Assembly (NCBI GenBank): GCA_019694165.1
Contig: JAIBCL010000007.1
Location: 124,001 to 188,000, forward strand
DNA length: 64,000 nt
Direction: 5' to 3'
Origin: Verrucomicrobiaceae bacterium
Lineage (GTDB): Bacteria > Verrucomicrobiota > Verrucomicrobiia > Verrucomicrobiales > Verrucomicrobiaceae
Below are positions 18,383 to 26,425 of the stretch, piece by piece. Positions within the stretch are counted from its first letter, which is position 1. The number at the start of each line of letters is the position of its first letter. The notes under the pieces are model-generated. The model saw nothing but the letters and a program-made list of their open reading frames with translations. It was not told the DNA's origin and ran no database searches. Both the position numbers and the translations under genes were made by a program.

Positions 18383-18550
18383 GAAAACGTGGAAACAAAG
18401 AACGCAGACGGAGAGGCATTCCTTGTTGTGAGTTTGCCCTCAAGTCAACGGAGTGTGCATGCCTGCGGGGGCATTCCGCGATTTCTCATCCCCGATCTTC
18501 CTTCGCTCCTCTCTGTCCTTGATCACGAGGCGTCAAAGGACTGAGAGGAC

Positions 18551-19138
18551 TCAAGGCACGAACTTGCCGGACAAAATGCCGAACTCAGCCAACACTTCGC
18601 TCAGCCGCTCCATCGGCAGCCCCACGATGTTGGACCAAGACCCTTCAGTGTGATCCACGATCATCTGGCCGTGTTCCTGGATCGCGTAGGCTCCGGCTTT
18701 GTCGAGCGGATTGATCTTCGAGTAGTAGTCGCGGATCACCTCGTCAGTCAGCGGCCTGAAAACCACATGGCTGATCACGGCGAACTGCCGGACGATCGCT
18801 CCGTCCCGAGCAAGCGCCATGCCTGTGCAGACGTGATGCGGCTTGCCGGAGAGCTTTTTCAGCATCGACACCGCCTCGGCCATGTCGCGCGGCTTGCCCA
18901 GGGGCTCGCCGTCGAGGTAGACGAGGGTATCAGCACCGATCACGATCGCGCCGGCCCGGAGTCGCGAGCCGGCGACGGCTTTCTGCGTGGCATTGTCGAT
19001 GGTGAGCTGCTCGGGCGTGAGCGCGGCATCGTGCGCTTCGTCCACATCGACCGGCAGCGTTTCAAAGTCATAGCCAGCTCCCTGCATCAACTCCACGCGT
19101 CGCGGCGACTGGGATGCAAGAACGAGCGCGTGCGTCAT
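18551..19138 (-). CDS. maf: Maf-family nucleoside triphosphate pyrophosphatase
   Basis: House-cleaning nucleotide pyrophosphatase (Maf/YhdE/YceF family, 195 residues) that hydrolyses non-canonical or m5 nucleoside triphosphates. It shows the signature LVLASQSPRRVELM near the N-terminus, GADTLVYLDGEPLGKP, HHVCTG, and DKAGAYAIQEHG, with family-typical acidic and lysine residues. I chose ATG 19138; an upstream GTG at 19153 would overlap the preceding stop by 4 bases and add only five residues. It is downstream of the small lipoprotein at 19150-19368, probably one transcript. Confidence 0.92.
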   Translation of the reverse strand: MTHALVLASQSPRRVELMQGAGYDFETLPVDVDEAHDAALTPEQLTIDNATQKAVAGSRLRAGAIVIGADTLVYLDGEPLGKPRDMAEAVSMLKKLSGKPHHVCTGMALARDGAIVRQFAVISHVVFRPLTDEVIRDYYSKINPLDKAGAYAIQEHGQMIVDHTEGSWSNIVGLPMERLSEVLAEFGILSGKFVP

Positions 19139-19149
19139 GCTCGTCACGA

Positions 19150-19368
19150 TCACTGCTGTTCGATGATAAGGACCTCGTCGGCGCGGACGAGCGCATCGCG
19201 CCCGTGCAGATTCTCATACTGATAGTACCCGGTCTTCGTTTGCAGTTCAGGCTTTCCCTTCGAGATGAGCTGACGGCCGTCTTTCAGGGTGATGCTGTAC
19301 ATCGGGCTGCTGCATGAGGTGATCCCAAGGACGAAGACGACGGTGGCGATGAGGCGGACGGCGGCCAT
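19150..19368 (-). CDS. YgdI/YgdR-like small lipoprotein (DUF903)
   Basis: A 72-residue lipoprotein with signal peptide MAAVRLIATVVFVLGITSC (lipobox Cys 19). Its core, YSITLKDGRQLISKGKPELQ then TKTGYYQYEN and LVRADEVLIIEQ, follows the YgdI/YgdR pattern of a small SH3-like barrel that marks a (K/T)DG start and ends in a V-x-x-I strand. Function of the family is not established. Divergent from the methyltransferase gene. Confidence 0.8.
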   Translation of the reverse strand: MAAVRLIATVVFVLGITSCSSPMYSITLKDGRQLISKGKPELQTKTGYYQYENLHGRDALVRADEVLIIEQQ

Positions 19369-19444
19369 GTGGTGGAAACGGGTGATGGAGGAAAATTATT
19401 CGCGCCCATTGTGGGTCAATGTGTTAGCCTGCGCAAATCGTGTC

Positions 19445-20020
19445 ATGTCGGCGGCAGCCTTTTTCAAAGAATACATTCGAAACCGGAAGACCATCGGCGC
19501 CGTCGTGCCGTCGTCGCCGGCGCTCGCCCGACGGATCACGGAGGCGGCCGAGGTTTGGAAAGCCGGTCGAGTGCTGGAACTGGGCCCGGGCACGGGAGCG
19601 CTGACCGCATCCATCGCCGACTCCATGCCTCACACATCGGAGTACCTCGGCATCGAGTTGAATGGTGACTTTGCCGAGCGGCTCCGCATGCGCTTTCCTT
19701 CGCTGCGTTTTGAAAACGCCGCCGCGCAGGAGTTCGACTTCGACTCCATGATGGCTCCTGACGAGCGCTTCGATGTCATCGTCAGCGGACTTCCCTGGGC
19801 CTCTTTCCCGTCGGAATTGCAAACGGCGATTCTTGACCGCGTGCTGCCGCGACTGGCTCCCGGCGGACGCTTTGCGACCTTCGCTTACTGGGGTTTTCAC
19901 AAACTGCCCGCCGGCCGAAAATTTCGCGCACTGCTGCACGAGCGGCTGCACGGAGCGGAGACAACCCGCGTCGTGTGGGGCAATGTGCCGCCGGCTTTCG
20001 TATATGTCGCGAGGGCGTGA
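19445..20020 (+). CDS. SAM-dependent methyltransferase (PmtA / rRNA-dimethylase-like fold)
   Basis: A 191-residue class I methyltransferase. Motif I is VLELGPGTGAL (about residue 41), the acidic loop IELNGDF binds the SAM ribose, and motif IV-like FDVIVSGLPWASFP replaces the NPPY of DNA/RNA N-methylases. The opening FFKEYIRNRKTIGAVVPSSP resembles bacterial phospholipid N-methyltransferases (PmtA type) and KsgA-like proteins. Phosphatidylethanolamine methylation is possible but unproven. The start at 19445 leaves a short N-terminus before the fold. It is convergent with the cysteine desulfurase (8-base gap). Confidence 0.75.
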   Translation: MSAAAFFKEYIRNRKTIGAVVPSSPALARRITEAAEVWKAGRVLELGPGTGALTASIADSMPHTSEYLGIELNGDFAERLRMRFPSLRFENAAAQEFDFDSMMAPDERFDVIVSGLPWASFPSELQTAILDRVLPRLAPGGRFATFAYWGFHKLPAGRKFRALLHERLHGAETTRVVWGNVPPAFVYVARA

Positions 20021-20028
20021 CGCTCCAC

Positions 20029-21171
20029 TCAGGCAGGCTTTCCGCCTTCCGAGAGCTCCCGGTCCACTTCGACAAATGCGTTTGCCAGCGCGAGCCAGTC
20101 GGCTTCGGTGTGATGCCAGCCGCCGCTGATGCGGACGACGCGTTTCAGCTCTTCTGGCGATGCGCCGAGCGCTTGCACGACGACAGACGAGCCTTCCTTT
20201 CCGCTGCTGCACGCAGAGCCGGTGGAGATGCTGAAACCGCGACGGGAGAGACGCGTCAGCCACTTCAAGTTTTCGTGACGCGGCATCACGAGGAGTGTGG
20301 TGTTCCAAAGGCGTTCGGCATCTGCGCTGATGAAGCGGAGATCGAGGAAGTGATCGCGCAGGGCTTCGACGAATCGATCCCGGTAGGAACTCTGCTCGCG
20401 GGCGATGGATGGCAGCCTTGGTTCGAGTTCTTCGAGTGCGGTCACCATGGCTTCGACAGCCGGATAGTTTTCCGTGCCCGCTCGTCTGTCGGCTTCCTGC
20501 GGGCCGCCTCGGAGAAAGTGGAGCGGCTCGTCTTCGTCGCGCAGCACAAGAAAGCCGGTGCCCTTCGGCCCGCCGAATTTGTGGGCGCTGCCGGTTAGGT
20601 AATCGCATAGGCCGAGGCTCGAAGACGGCAGTTTGCCAATCCATTGAGCCGCATCGCAGTGAAATGGAATGTCGGCGCGGTGGCAGATGGCGGCGATGCT
20701 GCTCAAGGGTTGCAATGCACCGCTTTCGTTGTTGGCGGCCATGATCGACACCAGTGCAGGCGTGTGTTTGGCGATTGCTTCGGAAACGGCTTCCGGTTCG
20801 ACGATGCCGTCGGCATTGACGGGGATTCTGACCACGCGGCCTTGAAACGCGGCATGTGCAGCCTCACGCACGCTCGGGTGCTCGATGGTCGAAATGGCCA
20901 CTCGAGCATTAGCAGGCAGTTTCGATGCGAGGCTGGCGAAGAGTGCGTTGTTCGACTCCGTCGCGCCGGAGGTAAAGACGATGCGACCCGCGTCGCAGCC
21001 AAGGAGCGTCGCGAGTCGCTCGCGGGCTTCTTCGAGCTTCTGTTTCGCGAATCCGGCATCGCGGTAAAGGCTGGAGGGATTTTGCCAGTGCTTCTCCGTT
21101 GCTTCGAGCCACGCGCGACGGGCGGCGTCGCTCATCGGCGTGGTGGCGTTGTAATCGAAGTAGCGGTTCAT
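20029..21171 (-). CDS. Cysteine desulfurase (NifS/IscS-like)
   Basis: A PLP enzyme of 380 residues that takes sulfur from L-cysteine as a persulfide. It starts MNRYFDYNATTPM (family N-terminus) and contains FTSGATESNNALFA, IEHPSV, and the PLP Lys in SAHKFGGPKG. RRAGTENYPAVEAM and the mobile-loop persulfide Cys in STGSACSSGKEG are also present. Its ATG overlaps the fdhD stop by 4 bases, so it is translationally coupled to FdhD. In E. coli IscS hands sulfur to FdhD; the coupling here suggests a dedicated donor. No IscU/SufE partner gene is adjacent. Confidence 0.93.
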   Translation of the reverse strand: MNRYFDYNATTPMSDAARRAWLEATEKHWQNPSSLYRDAGFAKQKLEEARERLATLLGCDAGRIVFTSGATESNNALFASLASKLPANARVAISTIEHPSVREAAHAAFQGRVVRIPVNADGIVEPEAVSEAIAKHTPALVSIMAANNESGALQPLSSIAAICHRADIPFHCDAAQWIGKLPSSSLGLCDYLTGSAHKFGGPKGTGFLVLRDEDEPLHFLRGGPQEADRRAGTENYPAVEAMVTALEELEPRLPSIAREQSSYRDRFVEALRDHFLDLRFISADAERLWNTTLLVMPRHENLKWLTRLSRRGFSISTGSACSSGKEGSSVVVQALGASPEELKRVVRISGGWHHTEADWLALANAFVEVDRELSEGGKPA

Positions 21172-21995
21172 GCTTGCTTCAATCGCCGGGGATGCGTGTA
21201 AACATTCATCGTCGAACCGCGAAGAAAGCCGACGAGCGTCTGGTTGGCCGTTTCGGCAAACTCCACCGCGAGACTGCTCGGAGCGGAGATGGCGGCGACG
21301 AGCCCGATGCCGCCAGCGAGCGCCTTCTGGATGATCTCAAACGACACGCGACCACTGACGAGCAGTAGATGCCGGTCGAAAGGAAGCAGACCGTTGAGCA
21401 ATCCGTAGCCGAGAACTTTGTCGAGTGCGTTGTGACGTCCCACGTCTTCACGCAACACGACGAGATTGCCTTCGAGATCGAAGATGGCGCTGGCGTGGAG
21501 CCCGCCTGTTTTTGAAAAGGTCTCCTGCGCAGCGCGCAGTTTTTCAGGCAGCGACCAGATGACTTCAGGGGAAACCCGCCAGTCGCTCGTGACGGGTTGA
21601 AACTTCTGAAACACGGAGTCGATGCTTGTCTTGCCGCACAGGCCGCAGCTCGAGGCGCTGAAGACGTGACGCGTGAGCGAGTCCCAGTTCACCACCGCGC
21701 TGCCGAGCAGCACATCGACGATGTTGCCCTTGCTGTCGGTGGTCACGGGGCACTGTGTGATTTCCAAAACATCGCGTGGCTTCTGCACCACGCCTTCGGT
21801 GACGAGAAATCCGGCGGTCAACTCCGCATCATGTCCCGGCGTGCGCATCACAACGGCCACCGAGCGGCCCTCGACACGGATTTCGAGAGGCTCCTCGCGG
21901 GCGGTCGTGTCTTCGAGCAACTCGGGCTTGCCATGGCGATGCAGGCGCGACATCGACACGCGCATCACCTCGCTTTCAGCGGCTTCCGTGCTCAT
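21168..21995 (-). CDS. fdhD: FdhD sulfurtransferase for formate dehydrogenase
   Basis: A 275-residue FdhD. It transfers sulfur to the molybdenum/bis-MGD cofactor needed for formate dehydrogenase activity. Visible landmarks are EEPLEIRVEGRSVAVVMRTP, DAELTAGFLVTEG, the CGLCGK motif with the two reactive cysteines (about residues 117-120), and REDVGRHNALDKV followed by SGRVSFEI. ATG 21995 overlaps the lpxK stop (ATGA). No formate dehydrogenase gene lies in the window. Confidence 0.95.
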   Translation of the reverse strand: MSTEAAESEVMRVSMSRLHRHGKPELLEDTTAREEPLEIRVEGRSVAVVMRTPGHDAELTAGFLVTEGVVQKPRDVLEITQCPVTTDSKGNIVDVLLGSAVVNWDSLTRHVFSASSCGLCGKTSIDSVFQKFQPVTSDWRVSPEVIWSLPEKLRAAQETFSKTGGLHASAIFDLEGNLVVLREDVGRHNALDKVLGYGLLNGLLPFDRHLLLVSGRVSFEIIQKALAGGIGLVAAISAPSSLAVEFAETANQTLVGFLRGSTMNVYTHPRRLKQA

Positions 21996-23215
21996 ACGGC
22001 TCGCAGCGGTTCGTGCATCAGCGCTCCCGGCGGCACAGGGCGGGGCTCGCACATGACGCGCATGATTTTGTCGAAGATCTCGCGGCCTTTGATGATCTCG
22101 ATCTCGACTCGAAGAAAGCAGATGGGCACATCATACTTTGGCAGGTTTGGGAAGCGGACGAAGTCTTTCTCGGTGGTGACGATGTAGTGGAGGTCGCGGC
22201 GGACACAGCGCTCGACGAATTGGCGCACCTCGGCCTCTTCGAAGCGGTGATGATCGGCGAAGCGGGCGGTGACTTCGACTTTGGCGCCGAGCTTCTTCAG
22301 GCCGGACTCGAAACTCTCGGGAATGGCGATGCCGGAGATGGCGCCGACGTATTTTCCTTCGAGCGCGCTGAGCGGGATGATTTCCTTCGTGTTGATGTCC
22401 ACGAGGTGCAGCGGGCGGTGACGGCATTCGACGATCTCGGCGACCTTGTTGTGCTTGCGGATGCGCTTGATGAGTTTCTCGCTCTCGCCGTCGGACTTCG
22501 TGATGAAGATGTAGCTGGCGCGGCGGAGATTGCGCGGATGCTCGCGCAGGGTGCCGCGTGGCAAAAGATAGCCGGTGCCGAAGGGCGCGGTGCGATCGAC
22601 GAGCACGACATCGTGGCGGTGCTTCAGCTTGAGGTATTGAAGGCCATCGTCGAGCAGCAGCACGTCGGCCCCGAGTTCCTTGATGGCAAAGCGGCCGGCT
22701 TTCACGCGATTGCGATCAACGACAACGGCGACGCCCGGAAGATTGCTCGCGAGCATCCAGGGTTCGTCGCCGGCGATGTGGGAGTCGAGAAGCGGCGTCG
22801 GGCTGTTGCCATCGGACACGACACGCGGTGGCGTGGATGGATAGGTCGTGAGGCCCATCTTTTTGCCGAGTCGCTTCCACCATGGCGGTCGCACGACGCG
22901 TTTGCTTTTGTAGCCTCGGCTGAGCACGGCCACGCGACGACCGCGATCACGGAGAGCCTTGGCGAAGAGTTCGACGACCGGTGTCTTGCCCGTGCCGCCG
23001 ACGGTGAGATTGCCGATGCTGATGACGGGGACGCCGAGATGATGATCGTGAATGAAGCGCTCGCGGTAGAGGTAGAGCCGCGACTCGACTACGCGCGAAT
23101 AGACCTTCGACAGGCACCAGAAGACGCCGCGACACAAGCTCGCGCGAAGGCCGCGTCGATTGTGAATGATCACATCGATCACGAATTTCTCGAAGTCTTC
23201 CAAGGTGTCCTTCAT
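21992..23215 (-). CDS. lpxK: Tetraacyldisaccharide 4'-kinase (lipid A biosynthesis)
   Basis: LpxK phosphorylates the 4' position of tetraacyldisaccharide-1-phosphate at the inner membrane. The 407-residue protein shows the family Walker [68 protein letters not shown], and a C-terminal DHHRF and TTEKDFVR. It is somewhat longer than the E. coli enzyme (about 330), with an N-terminal extension ahead of the GNLTVGG loop. First gene of the lpxK-fdhD-desulfurase overlapping operon. Its presence indicates a lipid A-containing outer membrane. Confidence 0.95.
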   Translation of the reverse strand: MKDTLEDFEKFVIDVIIHNRRGLRASLCRGVFWCLSKVYSRVVESRLYLYRERFIHDHHLGVPVISIGNLTVGGTGKTPVVELFAKALRDRGRRVAVLSRGYKSKRVVRPPWWKRLGKKMGLTTYPSTPPRVVSDGNSPTPLLDSHIAGDEPWMLASNLPGVAVVVDRNRVKAGRFAIKELGADVLLLDDGLQYLKLKHRHDVVLVDRTAPFGTGYLLPRGTLREHPRNLRRASYIFITKSDGESEKLIKRIRKHNKVAEIVECRHRPLHLVDINTKEIIPLSALEGKYVGAISGIAIPESFESGLKKLGAKVEVTARFADHHRFEEAEVRQFVERCVRRDLHYIVTTEKDFVRFPNLPKYDVPICFLRVEIEIIKGREIFDKIMRVMCEPRPVPPGALMHEPLRAV

Positions 23216-23860
23216 GGGCCGGGGGGGCGCTGAGAATAGACCTCCGGTCTGTCAATGGAAAGAAGCTTTCGGTCTTTTGCGGAAGGTTTCCCGACTCTGC
23301 GCCGCATCACCCCGGATCTTCCGCAGATCATGCCGCGCCTCGGAATCGCGGAGGAGATGATCTCGAGGAGAACCGAAACCGTGGCGGGTGCACGAGAAGG
23401 GAGGACTGGCCGCGCCGGGCTGAAGGTTAGGGGTGTCTGGCGACGACGATGGCTGCTGACGGTGTGCTACGGACAGGCGTGTCCGTGTGCGGCCCAGCCT
23501 CTCCCGATACTCCAGCACCCACTTCGGCATCTGGCACGCTCTTCTATTGCGTGAGCGCGCTCTTGAGCTGCTCGAGGTGTACGCTGAGCGGGATCGGCCA
23601 GCGCCTCGAGATTGGCGGCGCGGGCGGCTTCTTGTTTGGCAACGGTGTCACGGTGGATCTTGCGCAGGCACTTTCAGGTTCAACGAGACATTCGAAGGAA
23701 TGATCCACCCACCCTCAACCGGCTCTCCATGCTGACAAGCAAGTTGCCCGCTTTGATGAAGACTGAACATCTCGTGAGAAGCATCTGCAATGCCGGTTCC
23801 TTCGATTGGGACGGCAAGAGAAAGAAAGCGGCAAAGCGACCCTGAACGAAAGTTCTCCGC
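23216..23860. other. Non-coding or decayed stretch
   Basis: 645 bases without a supportable gene. Short frames on both strands lack start context and protein-like composition. A 29-codon plus-strand frame from the ATG at 23758 (beginning MKTEHLVRSICNAGSFDWDG, stop just before 23850) has plausible composition but no recognisable family. The regulatory region of lpxK should lie at its left end. Confidence 0.4.
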
Positions 23861-24595
23861 TTACTTCACCGGTGCCGCGTTCCATATCGTGAGATCGTCG
23901 AAGAAGCCGTCCTTCCCCATGCAGCCGAATTCGACCTTGGACTTGGTGAGGTGGGCGATGCCGGGGGATTGGAGGTAGGCGACGGGCTGGCCGTCGATGG
24001 TGGCGCGCATGGTGTCGCCCACGGTTTCGAGCATGAAGGTGTGCCAGATCTGGGGATCGAGGCTGAGCGGGAAGGACACATTCTTGCGGCCTTTGGGCGT
24101 GGGCGGTTCGCCGGTGGCGCCTTCGGGGCGGGCGACGGCGAGGCCTTTCTGGTCCACGAGGATGATCTTGTCTGCCGCGATGCGCGCCATGCAGAGGTGT
24201 CCGTAGTGCGAGCCGTTGAACTTCCGGTCGTCAAACTCCGCCGTGACGGACTGCGCGCCGCCGAGCTTGAAGCGGAACTCGATCACGCTGTCCTTCGTCG
24301 GGATGTCGTTGCCGATGACGGCCTGATGCCCTTTCACCGCGGGCTTGCCATCCTTCGCCGGGGTGTCGAAGCGCATCTGCATGCCCTTCAGCGTGCCGTT
24401 CTCGAGGGCATACGTCGGCACCACGATGGCCCAGCCCTTGTCCTTGCCCAACTCCGCGCGCTCGAAGTCATCGGAGAAGAGCAGTTCCTTCTTTTTCGCG
24501 ATCGGCTCCGTGGGAATGGAGGGCAGCTTCGGCGCATCGGCGGCAAAGGTGGTGGCGGTGACAAGGCAGGCGAGCGTGAGGAAGCGGAGATTCAT
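23861..24595 (-). CDS. Secreted protein with LamG/DUF1080-like fold (tentative)
   Basis: A 244-residue exported protein with signal peptide MNLRFLTLACLVTATTFA-A and a single beta-rich domain. DDFERAELGKDKGWAIVVP opens the domain and KVEFGCMGKDGFFDDLTIW closes it. That is the pattern of concanavalin/LamG-type jelly rolls (DUF1080-like), common in secreted proteins of Verrucomicrobiota and Planctomycetota. No catalytic residues can be assigned. The first 340 bases, from the start codon, are duplicated as a broken copy at 25841-26180 on the other side of a yhcG gene. Confidence 0.7.
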   Translation of the reverse strand: MNLRFLTLACLVTATTFAADAPKLPSIPTEPIAKKKELLFSDDFERAELGKDKGWAIVVPTYALENGTLKGMQMRFDTPAKDGKPAVKGHQAVIGNDIPTKDSVIEFRFKLGGAQSVTAEFDDRKFNGSHYGHLCMARIAADKIILVDQKGLAVARPEGATGEPPTPKGRKNVSFPLSLDPQIWHTFMLETVGDTMRATIDGQPVAYLQSPGIAHLTKSKVEFGCMGKDGFFDDLTIWNAAPVK

Positions 24596-24600
24596 GGGGC
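24260..24600. repeat. Direct repeat, intact copy (5' part of secreted-protein gene)
   Basis: 341 bases matching 25841-26180 in the same orientation with about 17 differences by eye (about 95% identity), including one single-base indel. Homology begins just outside the start codon (TTCATGGGGC on the plus strand) and stops at codon about 113. Confidence 0.9.
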
Positions 24601-24634
24601 AGATGAAACGCCGTTGGATCGGTGGCTTGTCAGC

Positions 24635-25735
24635 TCATTGAGTTTTCCTGGCCGTTCGCTTCTCTGCTTTGACATCGCTCAGAGCGAGTCGTTGTCGTGC
24701 GCGAACTACCGCTTGGTGGAGCTTTTGTTCGAGCTGCTTCTTGGGCAGCAGTTTCGTCCAGTAAGCCGCCACATGGATGCCGCTGCTGGCGAGTTCGAGC
24801 AGTTCGACATGCTCATCGTTCTTGCCCGCGCAGAGGATCATGCCCAGCGGCGCTCCTTCGGCGGGTTCGACGGCGTGGCGTTTGAGCCAGCCGAGATACA
24901 GCTCCATCTGCCCTTTGTCCGCTGCCTCGAAGTCGCCGAGCTTCAGATCAATCGCGACGAGCCGCTTGAGCTTCCGATGGTAGAACAGAAGATCGAGGTA
25001 GTAGTCCTTCGAATCAATCTGCATCCGCTTCTGTCGCTCCAGGAAGGCGAAGCCAATGCCGAGTTCGAGGATGAAGCTCTCCACCTCGCGCAAGATCGCC
25101 GACTCCACGTCCTTCTCGGCATAGGTGTCCTTCAGCCCGAGGAAATCGAGGATGTAGGGATCGCGAAAGACGAGGTCAGGCGTCAGCTTGTCCTCGCTGC
25201 GCAGGGCGGCGAGTTCCTGCTTGATGAGCTTGTCGGGCTTCTTGGAGAGCGCCGTGCGCTCATAGAGCATGCTCTTGATCTTCTGCTCCAGAGTCCGCGT
25301 GCTCCAGTTCTCGATGCGACACATCTCGGCGTAGAAGTCGCGTTGGAGCGGGTCGTCGAGGCGGACGATATGAAGGAAATGTGTCCAGCCCAATTTTGAC
25401 ATCAGTGATGTCAAAATCTGTCGGTCCGGGAATGCCTCGGCAAAGCGGATCATGCGGGCAAGGTTTCGCTCGCCAAACCCACGACCAAACTCGGCCTCCA
25501 ATTTTGCACTCAGTGCGGACAAAATCTGCTCGCCATACTCGGCCCGCTTCTCTTGGAGAATGTCCCGCCGAATGCGAGTGCCAATCTCCCAATAGAGGAG
25601 CGTCAGACCCGCGTTGACGGTCCGGGCGACGGCTTCGCGAGCCGTGAGGATGAGTTCGCGGACATCCGCAAGCAGCGGCACGGCAAGGGCGGCGGGCTTG
25701 GGAGCTAGCGTGCGAGGCTTGGGCTTTGCGGGCAT
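24635..25735 (-). CDS. yhcG: YhcG/DUF1016-family PD-(D/E)xK nuclease, copy 1
   Basis: A 366-residue protein of the YhcG (DUF1016) family. The N-terminal helical domain (about residues 20-150) shows LTLLYWEIGTRI, YGEQILSALSAKL, EFGRGFGERNLARMIRFAEAF and LGWTHFLHIV. The C-terminal PD-(D/E)xK nuclease-like domain (about 205-330) shows ILRELESF-like helix, then DYYLDLLFYHRKLKRLVAIDLKLG and KGQMELYLGWL. Conserved Asp in YLDLLF and the D-x-K in IDLKLG take the usual catalytic positions. The family is associated with mobile and defence loci, but its substrate is not established. The gene sits between two copies of a 341-bp direct repeat, with one perfect palindrome inside it (25394-25418) and another 45 bases upstream. 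Confidence 0.88.
   Translation of the reverse strand: MPAKPKPRTLAPKPAALAVPLLADVRELILTAREAVARTVNAGLTLLYWEIGTRIRRDILQEKRAEYGEQILSALSAKLEAEFGRGFGERNLARMIRFAEAFPDRQILTSLMSKLGWTHFLHIVRLDDPLQRDFYAEMCRIENWSTRTLEQKIKSMLYERTALSKKPDKLIKQELAALRSEDKLTPDLVFRDPYILDFLGLKDTYAEKDVESAILREVESFILELGIGFAFLERQKRMQIDSKDYYLDLLFYHRKLKRLVAIDLKLGDFEAADKGQMELYLGWLKRHAVEPAEGAPLGMILCAGKNDEHVELLELASSGIHVAAYWTKLLPKKQLEQKLHQAVVRARQRLALSDVKAEKRTARKTQ
25394..25418. repeat. Perfect 25-nt palindrome inside yhcG copy 1
   Basis: Arms ATTTTGACATCA and TGATGTCAAAAT around a single central G. It falls in the codons for QILTSLMSKLG, just before the conserved GWTH motif, the same site in the protein as the hairpin array of the second yhcG gene. 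Confidence 0.85.
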
Positions 25736-25779
25736 GGCTCGGTCAGAGTAGCGCGGTCAGGCGGCTTAGGGAAAGGTGA

Positions 25780-25804
25780 ATTGTCTCCGCAGTGCGGAGA
25801 CAAT
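25780..25804. repeat. Perfect 25-nt palindrome upstream of yhcG copy 1
   Basis: Arms ATTGTCTCCGCA and TGCGGAGACAAT around a central G, 44 bases upstream of the yhcG start and 36 bases from the direct-repeat boundary. Same geometry (12-bp arms, one-base centre) as the palindromes inside the yhcG genes. It could be an operator or a mobile-unit end. Confidence 0.85.
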
Positions 25805-25840
25805 CCGCAGCAGAATAGACGGCGGCTATGCCAGTGCGTC

Positions 25841-26180
25841 GCCGAGCTTGAAGCGGAACTCGATCACGCTGTCCTTCGTCGGGATGTCGTTGCCGATGAC
25901 CGCCTGATGCCCTTTTACCGGGGGCTTGCCATCCTTCGCCGGGGTGTCGAAGCGCATCTGCATGCCCTTCAGCGTGCCGTTCTCGAGCGCATACGTCGGC
26001 ACCACGATGGCCCAGCCCTTGTCCTTGCCCAGCTCGGCGCGCTCGAAGTCATCGGCGAAGAGCAGTTCCTTCTTCTTCGCGATCGGCTCCGTGGGAATCG
26101 AGGGCAACTTCGGCGCATCGGCGGCGAAGGCGGTGGCAGTGACCAGGCAGGCGAGCGTGAGAAGCGGACGTTCATGGGGC
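25841..26180 (-). pseudogene. Truncated, frameshifted copy of the 23861-24595 secreted-protein gene
   Basis: On the minus strand the start codon (26175) is kept, but one base is lost in codon 6 (CGCTTCCTCACG in the intact gene, CGCTTCTCACG here). This destroys the signal peptide frame. The correct frame then resumes as LPSIPTEPIAKKKELLF and ends at FKLGDALA, about codon 113, where the homology stops. It keeps about 95% identity to the intact copy, so the duplication is not ancient. Confidence 0.9.
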
Positions 26181-26299
26181 TTCGGGAACGGACACGGTTG
26201 TCTCAGTCATGCAGAAAAGGTAGGCCACATCAATCAGTAGATAGAAGGGAAGAGTTTAACGCTTGAGAGCCTCGAAACTGCTGGGGGGATGACGATTGT

Positions 26300-26315
26300 C
26301 ATGTTTTGCAACATG
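26300..26315. promoter_or_regulatory. Small dyad upstream of TIR-KAP gene
   Basis: CATGTT-ttgc-AACATG dyad, 110 bases before the TIR-KAP start, in an otherwise featureless 245-base spacer (26181-26425). A possible operator; no promoter boxes are convincing. Confidence 0.25.
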
Positions 26316-26425
26316 CCCCTTTTCCAACCTCGATTCTCTGGGAATAACCGAACGAGGTGCGTTCACAACGCGTTGATGGAGCCTAGCCCGGCTGATGTGA
26401 TCTGCCCGAGCGCTAAGAGTCCTTG

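Noticed and set aside
18383-18550. TTGACT on the minus strand upstream of the RND adaptor as a -35 box
   Set aside because: No acceptable -10 element at 16-18 bases, and promoter consensus in this phylum is not certain enough to call it.
23255-23554. A 99-codon plus-strand frame in the spacer before lpxK
   Set aside because: Arg/Ser/Leu-rich composition, no ribosome-binding site, no family, and competing frames of similar length on both strands.
25501-25525. A third palindrome-like site in yhcG copy 1 (ATTTTG...CAAAAT)
   Set aside because: Only six outer base pairs match and the inner arms disagree. It encodes the conserved YGEQILSALSAKL segment, so I treat it as a coding coincidence rather than a member of the palindrome set.
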